The position numbers and the translations under genes are program-made. Below are positions 47,053 to 58,953 of a DNA stretch of 64,000 bases, in pieces. The notes beneath the pieces were generated by a model that was not told the DNA's origin, did no database searches, and was given only the letters and a program-made list of their open reading frames with translations. The first letter of the stretch is position 1. The number at the start of each line of letters is the position of its first letter. Source of the DNA: Arcuatula senhousia (lineage: Eukaryota > Mollusca > Bivalvia > Mytilida > Mytilidae); NCBI GenBank assembly GCA_963971305.1, contig CAXARO010000978.1, positions 19,485-83,484 of the forward strand, written 5' to 3'.

Positions 47053-48282
47053 AAAAACTGGTAGCCACCCCCTCAGACAAAATGGTTGTCCCCTTATGTT
47101 TGAGGTAAAGTATTGTTAATTTTCTAATTGGCGTCAGCCCTGTTGTTGTACAGTTGTAAAGAAACAGTTATGCCATCGATATGTCTAGGTCTGCATTGCT
47201 GATATTATGTAATTGATTATTTTGAAAATAAGTATCAAAATGAAAGAAATATCGAATTGATACGGGTGTAGCTTGGAGTGTACAAAAATGATTTTAAGAT
47301 ATCCTGCATCACAAAAAGGGCATGTTCTCTTTTACATAAAATTGCACAAACGAACATTTATGTTGGTTTTACTATGATGTTAAGTATTGTCATCCTTTAA
47401 GTTCAGTATATTCTGTTTTTTTGCTAAGATAAGATAAAAAGCCCGTTTGGCAATAATTTTGAAGGCATCAAATAATAACTAAGTTCAATTTATTATATAT
47501 GTGCAAGTGACAAAAACAAACAAACGACATTTATTATTAATTTACAGCAAAAAGACACATAAATTAAAAACAAAGAACTTACCATTTTCGCATTTTTTTT
47601 AAAAGTAATGAAATTCACACTATTTGAAGAATACAGTGTAAAACTTTGAAGACACTTTTAGTTTTCCAAAACACATACCACAAAGTATTGTTTTCTAGAG
47701 AAAACTGTATAAAAATACGCAGTGTCAAAATAGATAAAATGTAAACACTTGCCTGCCGGTAAACTGAGAAACTTTAAACCAAAACGGAACGGAAAATCGA
47801 TAAAGAAGGAAACGAAAATAGTAAATCAAGCAACTGAAATCTGTAAAAATAGGAAACTTAATCGAGCGAAACCGGAAAAAAGAAAACTGAATCGATTTTA
47901 CCTGACACCAGTCGTTTTCTTAATTTGTTTTTGTCTTGTGTTAGTTACATTTCCTTTCACAGTTACCAGTACCCAGTAAATGTCATGTGAATAACTGATT
48001 ACCAACAGTAAATATTTATGCTGAACAACACGCAGAATTAAATGAGATAATTTTATATAAAGCTGCAAAAATTTGAGTTTTTATGTCGGTAAAGAAAAGC
48101 TTTAATATGTATACTTTTGATATATGTGCTTTTTTTCAATGTGTCAAATATGCGAAATTGATAGGTTCTATGTCTTTAACACGTCATTTTCGAGTTCATT
48201 GCTTTTCCGGAAAAATCTTTCAATTAGATAGAACATATTACGTGACATTACCGGTTTTTGAGTCAAACCGGTTGGCTGTCCC
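47053..48282. other. AT-rich intergenic stretch, no supported gene
   Basis: Contains one 76-codon frame (47749-47979) with a lysine-rich start and a hydrophobic end. It has no recognisable homology or gene context, so I do not call it. Confidence 0.4.
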
Positions 48283-48425
48283 GTAGACTTATGCAAAAGC
48301 AGGGCAGAGAAACAAACAGTAAACACAAACAAGGACAGGACAAAAAAAAACAGATAACATATAAAACACAAAAACACAAAAACTACTGAATATCCATTAA
48401 CTCAAGTCTAATGAGAATGACATCA
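48283..48425 (-). repeat. Diverged copy of the dispersed TTTACTGG/ACATGTTGTC repeat
   Basis: The complement resembles 36845-37005 (AACAGATAACATATAAAACA, ACTACTGAATATCCATTAAC). Confidence 0.5.
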
Positions 48426-48439
48426 GGTGCTCCAAATAA

Positions 48440-48830
48440 ATGAATATTAATCTAAAACTCGACACACACAACAGCAAGACATTGGATATTTATCTGAAAA
48501 AGTAACACCGAATAAGAAGAAATTGAATAGAAATTCTAAAAACGACACACAAAAAAGCAAAAAATTTGATAGTAATCCGAAAAACGACCCCCACACAAAA
48601 TTAAATTGTATATTATTCTGGAACGATAACGACACACAAATAACACGAAATTGAATATTTATCTTAAAAGCGACACCCACAATTAAAGTCTGTATAAATT
48701 TTATAAAGAGTTCCAACAGAATAACAAGAAATTAAACATTAATTAGACAAATCAATTAATACCAACAATAACAAGATATTGAATATTACTAAAAAAGGCG
48801 ATACACACAATGTAAAAAAAATGAATAATA
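48440..48830. repeat. Degenerate ~60-bp tandem repeats
   Basis: Six or so diverged units share CGACACACA, ACAAGAAATTGAATATTTAT and TCTAAAAA. Open frames across it are accidental. Confidence 0.55.
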
Positions 48831-49004
48831 ATTTAAAACAATCCATGGACATTTTTTTATCATATCTTATTGCTTAAAGCAATTAAAATTCGGTTTCATA
48901 TCACAAAAGACAAGCCGTTTATACATGGATTAAATCCAGTTCAGATCTAAAGAAAGAACGTTTAGTGATTCTCTAGTTGAAATATCAAATCACAATAACA
49001 TCAT

Positions 49005-49495
49005 ATTTGTCAGTGGTGTAACTGTCAGTAATGTAACCAATACCACTTACATTTTCTAGTAGCATCACTGACACATTTACATCATTTGCGCCTTTCACAA
49101 AAATCTTATTTTATATTTTAGTCCATTAATTGATAAACAATGCGTTATCTAATAGAAGTAGACAGTAACAATTATATTTTATCTCTACGTAGATTCTGCT
49201 TAATATTGAAAACAATGTTGGAAACTTCACTGACAAATATTTAAAATTGTAACATCACTGACAATTGAATAAAACATCACTGACCAAATGTCAGTGATGT
49301 TACCGACCAAAAATTTAAAAAGCTTTTATGCTCTTTTTGCGTAATAAAGGTGTTTTTCTCTTGTTTTCTTACACCAACAATTTCTTAAAAACATATAAAT
49401 CTATTATAGTGGTGATAATTTTATAGTTAGTGTCAGTGATGTTACAAATGTCAATGACGTTACCTGATGAAAAATCTAATTTCACCTCACTGATT
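49005..49495. repeat. Cluster of GTCAGTGATGTTAC motifs in both orientations
   Basis: At least nine occurrences of GTCAGTGATGTTAC or close variants (for example 49013, 49025, 49065, 49255, 49274, 49290, 49430, 49447) alternate in orientation within 490 bp of AT-rich sequence. No tandem period was found. Confidence 0.6.
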
Positions 49496-50660
49496 TTAAT
49501 ATTACATTAAAATGCAATGAATCATTTCTTAGTTTAACTTCAGAAAGCAATTAATCAATACATATGAGGAAACTGGATTCTCCCGTTATATAAGTAATTA
49601 TTGTAGAAATAAAACAAGGATTTCTTTAACATTTGTGGGTAGTAAGTTTTTTAAAATGTTTTGAATCGTTAAGCTCTATTTATAATCAGATAATTTGTTA
49701 GATGCATCATAATAGACATGTCTTAATTTCCGTTATAAAAAAAATCGATGATTTTTTTTCCGACTTTTTAAACATTTTTCTAAAAATAATATCATTGACA
49801 GAAAAGAGCTTGTACCCCCCTTTTTCAAACTTTTCAAAACTTACGAGGTGTCATTAAGCTCACAAAAATAAGTATATGAATAACTATGACTTTGAATAAC
49901 TTACTACCTAAGAATCAGAACAATTAAAGTAAATTGAATTTTTGGAGTTTGGATTGGAAGTTCCTCCATTTTTAGAATGACCCCTATAATAAATATTGTG
50001 ACATAATTTCCCGACAGTTATCTCCCCTTTTAAAATTGTTTTTCTTTTATCTTTTGTTAAAATAGGACCATAAAAATTCAAATAAGATTAATATCTGTAC
50101 TGGTTTGATTTTTATCAATTTTAAACTACAGGCAAAAAAGTTGTTAAATGCTTGAAAAAAGATACCCAGATTAGGATCAACTACTCTTACATATTTACTA
50201 CTTGTATGTAAAGACAAACTATCTTCCCGATTTCTGACAAGTTATCACTGGGAGTCAAATATTAAAGCTTAGGTCATTGGTTGCATTGTAAATAGAGGCT
50301 ATGCCGAAAGATTTGGATTTTTATAATGCACAAAAGGCTGAACTGAAGAGGTAGCTAAAGTTCACATTAGTCCTTCGTTATGCAACTCCAAGTTTTTTTT
50401 AATGGAACTGAAAAAGATCCATTGAAATGTTAAGTCTAGCTTTCTAAAATATACCCACATGTTTAAATTCAAGGTGCACATAACAGGGCTCATCTTGGGA
50501 GGAAAATTAGAGGAAGAAAGTAATCATTAAGATTTGCCTTGAGTATCATTTCGAAAATAGCATCGTTTAAAACATCGAAATCACCTTTAAAAATGGAACA
50601 GTAATCAGGTATTGAAGAAACCCAAGAGGAGACCCGTTCACTAATCAATTTTACACATAC
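49496..50660. other. AT-rich intergenic stretch, no gene seen
   Basis: Lies downstream of the minus-strand fibrinogen-related gene. No supported frame, and no clear AATAAA on the minus strand close to the stop. Confidence 0.4.
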
Positions 50661-50667
50661 TAAGTAA

Positions 50668-50909
50668 CTAAACAGGCTTGATCATTATTCTTGTTTTTGT
50701 CAGACCCTCATTATCTTTCCATGGTCTCCAATGCATGGTATCATTACCCTCGTCTCCAGGTTTATACAAGCCGTTAATGTTTGCCCTGGCGCAATCTCTA
50801 AACCACCAGCCGCTTTCCTTTGTTTCTGCACATGAATCAGCATGTTGATCATTATCCACATCTCTGGTTGAAAATGCTACAGGGATTCCTTCATTATACA
50901 TTCCATCGC
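50668..50909 (-). CDS. Fibrinogen-related gene (-), exon 4
   Basis: Acceptor ATGTTTAG precedes 50909. Encodes [20 protein letters not shown] onward to KTRIMIKPV and a TAG stop at 50668-50670. Contains the calcium-binding loop and the conserved GWWFRDC. Confidence 0.9.
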
Positions 50910-53900
50910 CTAAACATAAGAGGACCAGTAATACATTAGGTCATATTCATCCTAGTCAACATGCGCATGTTGGGCCAATGTTTGGGATTTGATTTGCAAG
51001 TTGAGTAAAACGTCAATTTTGTTAAAACAATATATTGGACCAGTGTTATATGTATAAACTTTATGAATATCGATCCATTTTTTCAAAAAGATGCATAAAA
51101 TGTAAAATCAACATAAACCAGCCATGGCCAGTACCAATGTGAAATGTCGTTAAACCCCCCATGGTCGGTAACAACAGCAAAAGTTGATGTAAAGCACTTT
51201 CATATTCATTAATACAAAAAACACAACCTAATAGTTTAAAATTGTATTTAGGTATTACGGAAGTGTAATAATATAAGATTACCTGCGGTCCCGGAATAGC
51301 CGGATATATTCAGTGTGTAATTCATAGATTCATCATCAACAAAGAAATTGTCGTATTCTGCATAGGCAGTCAGATTATCAAAATCCTCAAGGTCAAACCG
51401 GACTTTGTAATGCTTCTGTGACGTTATATTGTGTATGATGTCATTCCCTACAACAACATTTGAAATTAAATTATCTCGAAAAATAAATAAATAAATAAAT
51501 TACATTATACCGGTTAAATGTTTTATCAGTTTTTTCAATGTGATTAAAATCAGATCTATCAATTGTTCCTACTGTGATTAAAATCAGATCTATCAATTGT
51601 TTCCTACTGTGATTAAAATCAGATCTATCAATTGTTTCCTACTGTGATTAAAATCAGATCTATCAATTGTTTCCTACTGTGATTAAAATCAGATCTATCA
51701 ATTGTTTCCTACTGTGATTAAAATCAGATCTATCAATTGTTTCCTACTGTGATTAAAATCAGATCTATCAATTGTTTCCTACTGTGATTAAAATCAGATC
51801 TATCAATTGTTTCCTACTGTGATTAAAATCAGATCTATCAATTGTTTCCTACTGTGATTAAAATCAGATCTATCAGTTGTTCCCTACTGTCACTGCATGT
51901 TAGAATTGAAGACACCCCATTCTACTTTCTGTTTTGATGACCTTTTTCTATTGACCAATCGGACTGCAGCTTCAAAGATTTTTATAATGGACCAAGAGGA
52001 TTCCAAAAAAAGGTCATCAGAACAGAAAGGAGAATTAAATGTTTTTTTTTAAATATCATGATTGTTTAAAAATCAACGGTAAATATGGAAATGCATTCAT
52101 AAAAAATTCACCCTTAAATTTTTAAAAATAATAGTTATAACTTTTGCTTAATAAAGATATTTCAATCCACTTAGATTGATTAAGTTAAATAAAATATTTA
52201 AGATATTTATATAATTTCTTTGATTTAAATATTCTTCATGCTTTTTCCCCTATTGATTTTATACTGGTTCTGATTTATGAGGGTTGTGTTGCAACGAATT
52301 ATTTATCTATTACAATTTATCAAAATAAATATTTTCAACCTTTTTATAAGGCAGAAAAATATTTTAATCTGCTTTTATTTCATTTCTTGTATACAGTAAA
52401 TCTAAATGACAAGTAACAAAGAGCCCTGACACGGTTTCAGGCTATGAATTCCTGTAATTTCTATTTTCTTATATTTTTTTAAAATTTATTCTCTATGTGT
52501 TTTGTAATAGCATTTTTAACATTTATTTGCTCAAACTTTAAGACTTTAAAAAAATTAAAAGAGTGTTGTCAAGAGTAACTTATTCGGTGTCATTCTAAAC
52601 TTTCTTGATGACACCGATGTTTGTTACCTAGCCAAAATTCGTTTTCCAAGTTCCCAAAACCATTCTTGTATACAGTCCAATTTTGATAGAAATCCACACT
52701 TCCATTTTGTCTTCGCTGCAACACCTAAAACACGAAACAAACATGCAAAGCAGACGACAGAATAAAAAAATATTTTTTAAATTAGTCAAATTTAATGAGC
52801 GCATATATAAACATAAATAATCCGGCGAAACCCTCATCAACCAACCTTTCAAAAATACAAATTTAAGGAAAATATAAACTGTAAACTGGAAAAATCGAAT
52901 TCGAATATTCAAGAGAATAACGTACCGCAGATTTAAAGATCTTAAGAAGGAGAGGTACCGATGGGGTATCCGAATGTCAAAAGTCCGAAAGGACAGAGAC
53001 AAAACCAGTAAACACCAACACGAACGGGACAAAAACAGAGAACATGTAAAACATGGAAACACAAAACAACTGAATATCAATCAACAACGCGAACTCCAGT
53101 CGAAACAATAGTGAACTCAGGTGCTCCGGAAGAATAATACTGTAAACGTACTTATTTTCGCAGGTACTTATTTTCACGATTTTACGATATCACCAAAGTT
53201 CATGGATATCTAATTTCACGAACTGTGTTTATTATTCTATTCATTTTAAACAATTTATTTCATTTCAAAGGTTTTTAAATCCGGAAAATGCTTGACCGCA
53301 ATATCCGTCAAATTAAATATCGCGCGAAAATAAGTACGTTTTCAGTAGTTCTGAGTTGGTACCGGAACTTCAAAATATATCAACTATGTTGATGGCACCA
53401 GAACTCCTGCATTTATTTTGAGCTTGTTTCCATACAACTTGTAATGTGAATTAAAAGAGACAGCCAAACTAATAAAAAACAATAATAAAAAACATTCCTT
53501 TCCCCTTATTAAGTTGTGAGTTTTTCTTCCAATGACCAATATCGACACACAAAAAAAAACGATTTAAGAGATATAATGCCATGTATATTTGCAATGCCTT
53601 GATCAAAAAGACTTTAGCCACGAGGTAATAACAAAACTACCGAACTTGAATGATCAATCTCATAGTCCAGAGAAAATGACAAAAACGAATCAGTCATACC
53701 GGAGAATTGGTGGATCGCAAAGGTCCTGACTTGGTACAGGCATTTCAAACGAAATGGTGGGTTAAACCAGGTTTAATGGCGCCAAACCTCCCTCTTCATT
53801 GCGATCTTAGGATCTGGTAACGACTAAGTTGTGACACACAATAGGGATATTGAGGTGATCATCTCAGTACAGCAGACCAGTCAAACACTAATTAAACAAT

Positions 53901-56900
53901 TAACTACCATATCTTTTAACTCAATTTTGAAATTTTCAACTAGTGGCTGATAACGAAGAAAGAATTTTTGAGAGATCGTATGAGACGTATTTTCTTATAG
54001 CCCTGCTCCAAAAGTCAGTCACTAAGAAATCGGTGTCTGATAAAAAAATCTGTGAAATGTGTGCAAGCTCTGGTATATCGAATAAGTTGTGAGATATAAA
54101 CATCGTATGCAAGGGATTTAGGTATCTTGCTCTGTAGATGAGTCTGGTTAACAAAAATCAGAAATGGTTTGTTGTTTGAGCAGTAATTATTGACATTATA
54201 TGCAAAGTGTGCAAGTATGCTGTTTACTATGTAAGAAAAATAAACATGAATGGGGACACAATTTGTGTTCATTAAGATGCCAATTTGTTGACTCATATTC
54301 AGCTGATGGGGTTAACTTATCAACGTATCACAATTAATTCGTTATTCCAGAGCTTGTGGAAGTTACATCGATTTCATTGGCAGAGAGTCCCGTCTGACAC
54401 AAAAATGCAAATACCAAAGCGAGTATTAAATTGAAAATTTGGTAATGATGTATATCGATATTTCAAGAAGCAACCTTTCATCAGCATCATTTGGCCAACA
54501 ATCAGTTGTATTAAGTGAAAAATAATCTAAGCCAAAAATTTCGAACAGGGAAGCCTAATCCAGCCCTGAGGATACATGTATCAACCATGTGCAGTACATA
54601 GAAATAGACCTAGTGTTTTGAACAGTTTTGAATTTAACTATCTGAAATTTTAATAACAACAATTATTAGAAATTAGATTGTAAATTCATGTCGATCAAGT
54701 AGGACGACCAAGCTTGTGATAACCCCCGGAGACCGCAGATCCACAGATGCGGTTATCGACTCAGTGGTTACCAAAACAGACATAAAATGGTTCATTAAGT
54801 AATTCCATATATCGATATTTTTAGGAGTAACCTGTTATCAGCAGTATTTGAATTAAAACATACGGTTAAGTTGCCACTTGGTTGCAGTCGTAACTCGGGA
54901 AATTTTACTGAAAGAAACAAAGGTACCAATGGGGTATCCGAATATCAAAAGTCCGAAAGGGCAGAGACAAAACCAGTAAACACCAACAGGAACGGGACAA
55001 AAACAAACAACATGTAAAACATGGAAACACAAAATAACTGAGTATCAATCAACAACGCGACTCCAGTCGAAAAAAGAGTGAACTCAGAAATGCACTTATC
55101 CGCAAATATGAGATTTTAATCTCTCAAAGCAGTGCAGATGTTTGTTTGTCGTAGGGTTTTATTTTGTCGTCCTTTGTTAGATTTGATACGCTGAATGCAC
55201 GGTTGGCAGAGCGAGGGGTGTGCTTTAGCAACCACATGAACTGCCTATTCTTTCGGAGCATCTGAGTTCATTCTCGTTCAGTTGTTTTTGTTTTCGTGAG
55301 TTTTATGATGTTATATGTTTTTTTTTCGTGCGGTGCTCGTTCTTGGTTTTCTCTCTATCCTTTTGGACTTTTGACACTCATATGCCCTATTGGTACATCT
55401 TCTTTTCTAATTCAAATATGACAAATATGATATAATGTAGTTTCATTATTATTCGTAGGGCCATTACTCACAAAATTTGATTCCCCAGAAAAAGAAATTT
55501 TCACAATGATTTGTATTTTAGAACCTCGAAATTAGGAATAGGCAATCATTTCAATATTCATCAAACCACGAAAATTGATACCACCGAAAATAAATGAATT
55601 CGTAGTAATTCCATGAAATGAAGCCATCATCAATTTTAACCGATACTGTCACTATTTTATCGTTTAAGGTGGTTCAGAAGTATAAAACTGAGCATCTTTT
55701 TTTTTTTACTATATTTCAATTTAAATGACCAAAAATAACAAAAGAAATGCAAAATTTAATTCTTTGTTTTATTTTGTTAATGAAAAAAATAGACCATTAA
55801 TTATTAAAAAGCTTTTTTCTGAAAAGTTCTGTTTCCAGAGGAGATTACTGGTGGGAAACTGTGTGACAATTTTTTATATAGAAATGTATAGGAAAAATCT
55901 GTATTTCTTTAATATCTTGAAAAGAAGGTCGTCAACCGAAGTTTTGTTGTTGTTTTTTTTAAGATATTTTATGTGCCAGTGACTGTAGTGAAATATAACC
56001 AAAATCTGATGGGTTTCCAGCACACAGTAATGCTGAATAACTTTATATTTTCTAATCTATATAGGTCATCAACTTAAAAAGGTCAAAAATCTTTAGAAAG
56101 GTCCACGACCTCCCAATTAATTTTGCATTTTTCAATCTTGGTATATTAAAGGCATATTGTCTACGGCAAACTATTTTTTTTTACCCCCCAATTTTTTGGT
56201 GTCAATTAGACCGAAATGCAATAAAATGAATATTGAAAAACAAATTTGCTACAAATTTTGCCTCAAAAGTAGTTTATTTTGATCAAAATATCTCGACAAT
56301 ATTGATTGATATTTTATTTACCTGCATCACGTCACATTGACACAGATTTAGATTGAGTAGTTTTAACGCGGACCCTAATCGGAATCTCGGGTTTTGTCCC
56401 CCGAATACATTAATATGTTGAAAAAATACCAATATTTTTCGTGTTTACCTTTCAAATCACATTCAAAACCTAATACAGGCAATAATTGTCAGTTTTATTC
56501 ATTAAGTAGCTCTAATATTCGGATGCCGTTTTAATTTTCTTCCGAGCTAAAACTTCGAGAAACAGATTATGCACCACGAGCAAGAACTATGGAAGTTTTC
56601 AATCAAAGAATGTATAGTGCGCATGCTTACAGCTCATCTACATCTCATGAATATGAATTTTTGTAAAGCTTTACAAATATTATATATTTTTCAATTTTTG
56701 AAGTAATAAGGTACCCTAGTGGTATTTTGAACGTTTGTATCTTTCTAAATAACCAAAACGAATAGTCTGACGACAATTTTTTGGTTTACAAAAAAATAAT
56801 TTTTCGTAGACAATATGCCTTTAAAGCTTATAAAATTTAAATCTGCAAAATGTGAGAAAAATCTGATGGATTTTGATTATATACCCGAACCACCTTAAGC

Positions 56901-57391
56901 AGTGCATAACCTACCGTCCATCCACCGCCAGCGTCATTCATTTCACAATAAACCAACACGGCATTCTCCCTCGATGGATATACTTTGTAGACTTTACTCG
57001 GCCAATCTGGTGGTAGCTCACTGCAATCTATCGGTAACTGTCCGCCAGATGTATTACGGCAAATGTCTGTTGGTAACTCAGTACAGTCAGTTCTTTGCTT
57101 TATAAACTTCACGGGAGAATTTCCAACGAGTTTACTCTGACATTTTCTCAATGTCTGATTATTAAATAGTAGACAGTTATTGGTTGATGTCTCTTTGGTA
57201 AACCCGCAGCAATTGTGATCTACACTACAGATCAAAGCGCATTCTCCAGAACTTTGAATGTTTTGAATTGTTTTCTGTGCTGTACTGTAGACTCTTGTTT
57301 CTACTACAAAGCGGTCAATTGTCATCGCTTCATTAGCAATAGAATGGACAACTGAAAACTTCAAAAACATAAATACAGCAAAAGCTTTCAT
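50668..57391 (-). CDS. Fibrinogen-related protein (FReD), four exons, complete
   Basis: Exons 56915-57391, 52628-52724, 51283-51447 and 50668-50909 join in matching phases to 981 nt, 326 aa plus stop. Residues 1 to ~20 ([20 protein letters not shown]) are a signal peptide. Residues ~45-100 form a cysteine-rich PAN/apple-like segment ([16 protein letters not shown]). From about residue 120 the fibrinogen C-terminal domain follows: [57 protein letters not shown], the calcium-site loop [28 protein letters not shown] and the C-terminal KTRIMIKPV. Secreted proteins of this class are lectin-like and expanded in bivalves, where a role in immune recognition is proposed; the ligand here is unknown. 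The PAN-type head and the missing collagen region differ from vertebrate ficolins. The gene is convergent with the broken paralogue at 38.7 kb. Confidence 0.9.
51283..51447 (-). CDS. Fibrinogen-related gene (-), exon 3
   Basis: Acceptor TTGTTGTAG precedes 51447 and donor GCAG|GTAATC follows 51283. Encodes [40 protein letters not shown] and [13 protein letters not shown]. Phase 1 on both sides. Confidence 0.9.
51541..51890. repeat. 35-bp tandem repeat, 10 copies
   Basis: The unit contains GTGATTAAAATCAGATCTAT and CAATTGTTTCCTACT. It is almost uniform and lies ~94 bp upstream of exon 3 in intron 2 of the minus-strand fibrinogen-related gene. A short AAAT run (51478-51500) is adjacent. Confidence 0.93.
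52628..52724 (-). CDS. Fibrinogen-related gene (-), exon 2
   Basis: Acceptor TTTTAG precedes 52724 and donor CTAG|GTAACA follows 52628. Encodes [20 protein letters not shown] and [12 protein letters not shown]. 97 nt, phase 0 in and 1 out, as in the + strand paralogue. Confidence 0.9.
52955..53115 (-). repeat. Dispersed TTTACTGG/ACATGTTGTC repeat
   Basis: The complement matches 36845-37005 closely (TTTTACATG, GTGTTTACTGGTTTTG, CGGATACCCCATCGGTACC). In intron 1 of the minus-strand gene. Confidence 0.65.
53635..53965 (-). repeat. Arm of a ~330-bp dispersed inverted pair
   Basis: The complement matches 59225-59580 over almost its whole length (shared GACTATGAGATTGATC, GGTTTAACCCACCATTTCG, GAGATGATCACCTCAATATC), with a modest number of differences. 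Confidence 0.75.
54444..54491 (-). ncRNA. Hammerhead ribozyme with seven-pair stem I
   Basis: Minus strand: stem I AATGATG/CATCATT, CTGATGA, stem II AAGG/TCTT with loop TTGCT, GAAA, stem III ATA/TAT closing TCGA, triplet AUA, cleavage between 54451 and 54450. Stem I differs in sequence from the 39.7-kb copies yet still pairs perfectly, a compensatory change that argues for past selection on the fold. Confidence 0.85.
54805..54850 (-). pseudogene. Degraded hammerhead ribozyme
   Basis: The minus strand has CTGATAA instead of CTGATGA and AAAA instead of GAAA around the same stem III (TATCGATATA). It should be catalytically dead. Confidence 0.6.
54915..55085 (-). repeat. Dispersed TTTACTGG/ACATGTTGTC repeat
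   Basis: A close relative of 52955-53115, same orientation. A diverged plus-strand copy lies at 55205-55405. Confidence 0.65.
55668..56894. mobile_element. TTAA-flanked MITE, outer element
   Basis: Ends GGTGGTTC / GAACCACC flanked by TTAA (55664-55667 and 56895-56898), the target duplication of piggyBac-type elements. The longer ends GGTGGTTCAGAAGTATAAAA and TTATATACCCGAACCACC are imperfect. It carries a nested element. Its right edge is ~15 bp from the exon 1 donor of the fibrinogen-related gene. Confidence 0.65.
56150..56820. mobile_element. TTAA-flanked MITE nested in the previous one
   Basis: 671 bp with 16-bp perfect inverted ends, AGGCATATTGTCTACG and its complement, flanked by TTAA (56146-56149 and 56821-56824). 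No transposase is present. piggyBac-like by target duplication. Confidence 0.8.
56915..57391 (-). CDS. Fibrinogen-related gene (-), exon 1
   Basis: The start is the methionine at 57391 because it opens a good signal peptide; a frame extension to 57466 adds a polar stretch unlikely to be translated. Donor ACG|GTAGGT follows 56915, phase 0. Relative to the + strand paralogue it has ~19 extra residues where DCTELPTD is followed by a similar DCSELPPD, suggesting a small internal duplication. Confidence 0.88.
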
Positions 57392-57929
57392 GTCTGCTAT
57401 GTTTGGTGGATAAATTGAGCTCCGAGCATATTCAGTCACCTGATCATTATAAAGTGTATACGTCATTAATAATTAAAATATAAAAGATGCAATCTCTCAA
57501 AATATGTAAAGACAGACAATCACTATTGTTACTGATAGTCACTTTGAACTAATAATGTATTCTTGGATAACTTTTCATAAACTATCACTAATTGAATAAT
57601 AGATAATGCAAACCATTCAAAAACAATACAACAAAAATATCTAATGTATAACATTACAAATGAAATTGTACCTCTATTCAAATTACTGTTTTATTAATGA
57701 AAATTTCTGACTTGAAACTTCGAACTTTTGTCATTGCTAAAACTTAATGTCAATACAAAACAAAGAAGCTCATTTGATTATCATCATAATGCAAGGATAT
57801 CAACAAATTACTATAAACTGTCTGAATATTCATTGTAAAATTGTTAAAGTTTACTCATTGCAAAGAATAATATAAATAATATTATAACATGTTATCGGCC
57901 TTTGATACTTATTTAATGTACATTAACGG
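57392..57929. other. Upstream region of the minus-strand fibrinogen-related gene
   Basis: AT-rich. No confident TATA box or initiator could be singled out, and no repeat is visible. Confidence 0.35.
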
Positions 57930-58250
57930 ATAATGACGAAGCTCTCTGAAAAGAATTTTTGATCATGACAAGTGGATGTTCTTTTTAATTAATAAATACA
58001 CATCTAGGCAATGACTGAGCCCTCTGAAAAGAATTTTAGATCATGACGAGTAATTGTCCTTTTTTTTAATAAATGCGCAGCTAGAGACAATGACTGAGCT
58101 TTCTGAACAGAATTTTTGATCATGAAAAGTGGGTGTCTGGGGACAATGACTGGTCTCTTTTTAAAGTATTGTTTATAATGGCAGGCGATTGTTCATTTGT
58201 AGCTATTTAATAATGTAAATGAATAGCTACTGACAATGGCGGACCATATC
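57930..58250. repeat. Degenerate ~75-bp tandem repeats
   Basis: Three to four units share GACAATGACTGAGC, TCTGAAAAGAATTTTTGATC and ATGACAAGTGGATGT. Confidence 0.65.
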
Positions 58251-58906
58251 TGTAGAAGAAATATTGTGTAGAATTTTTGAATAAGTCCACCTTTTACTTA
58301 TGAAACGCCAACGGATCATTTGAAACGGTTTTATATATATATATATAATAACAATTATTGTCCAATTGATGAAATTCATTGAATATTTTTGTAAAGGTTT
58401 TTAATGTCATTATTATTTAAATCCTCTGAATTTATTGTTGTTACGTATTTTATGATAATGGCATCTTATGAATATTTAAATCATATCGAATTACTTGGTG
58501 CTTTTGATTACATACTCTTCAAAAATATTATGTTATACTGATTAAATTACCCAGCACAATTGATTAATGTGGTAATAAAAAAACACAGTGATATAATGGA
58601 CAAGATGAAGACATTAGCTTAGTTTAAAGAAAAAAAACCCATATGTTTTAAATTGTTAATACTAATATTTTAAAACATTCTGAAATTATTTCTTTTAATA
58701 TCTTCATGTATTACAAAGATATTCAGGAATATTTATTTGAAATAGTCCGCTTCTACAAGGATGTTTCTGACAAAACTACTGTTAATTTAACGTGACTAAA
58801 AATGTCTAATATTGTTTTCATTTATGTTGCTTTCTGAAATAGTTCAAAGAAAGTGGTTTCTCTATACTTTGTTCGTTTTATAACTTTCCAAAATTTTGAT
58901 TCAAAC

Positions 58907-58953
58907 GGTGCTGATGAGGGGTAACACCTTGAAATGTGCATTAACATGTACGC
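58907..58953 (+). ncRNA. Diverged hammerhead ribozyme candidate
   Basis: CTGATGA (58911-58917), stem II GGGG/CCTT, GAAA (58931-58934) and a wobble-containing stem III are present. Stem I has only about three pairs. The upstream TTGTTCG..CCAAAATTTTGATT resembles the 383-bp unit, so this is a decayed relative of that family. Confidence 0.5.

Larger units (their letters stand above)
54430..54900 (-). mobile_element. Diverged relative of the 383-bp ribozyme retrozyme
   Basis: On the minus strand two ribozyme motifs lie about 360 bp apart. The sequence between them (complement of 54706-54775) is recognisably the GCGGTTATCG..GGTTACCAAAA / CTTGTGATAACCC part of the 39.6-kb unit. One ribozyme is intact and the other degraded. 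It lies in intron 1 of the minus-strand fibrinogen-related gene, in sense orientation. Confidence 0.65.

Noticed and set aside
47749..47979. A 76-codon frame with a basic start and a hydrophobic C-terminal helix
   Set aside because: No recognisable family, no splice or promoter context, and length within chance for AT-rich sequence.
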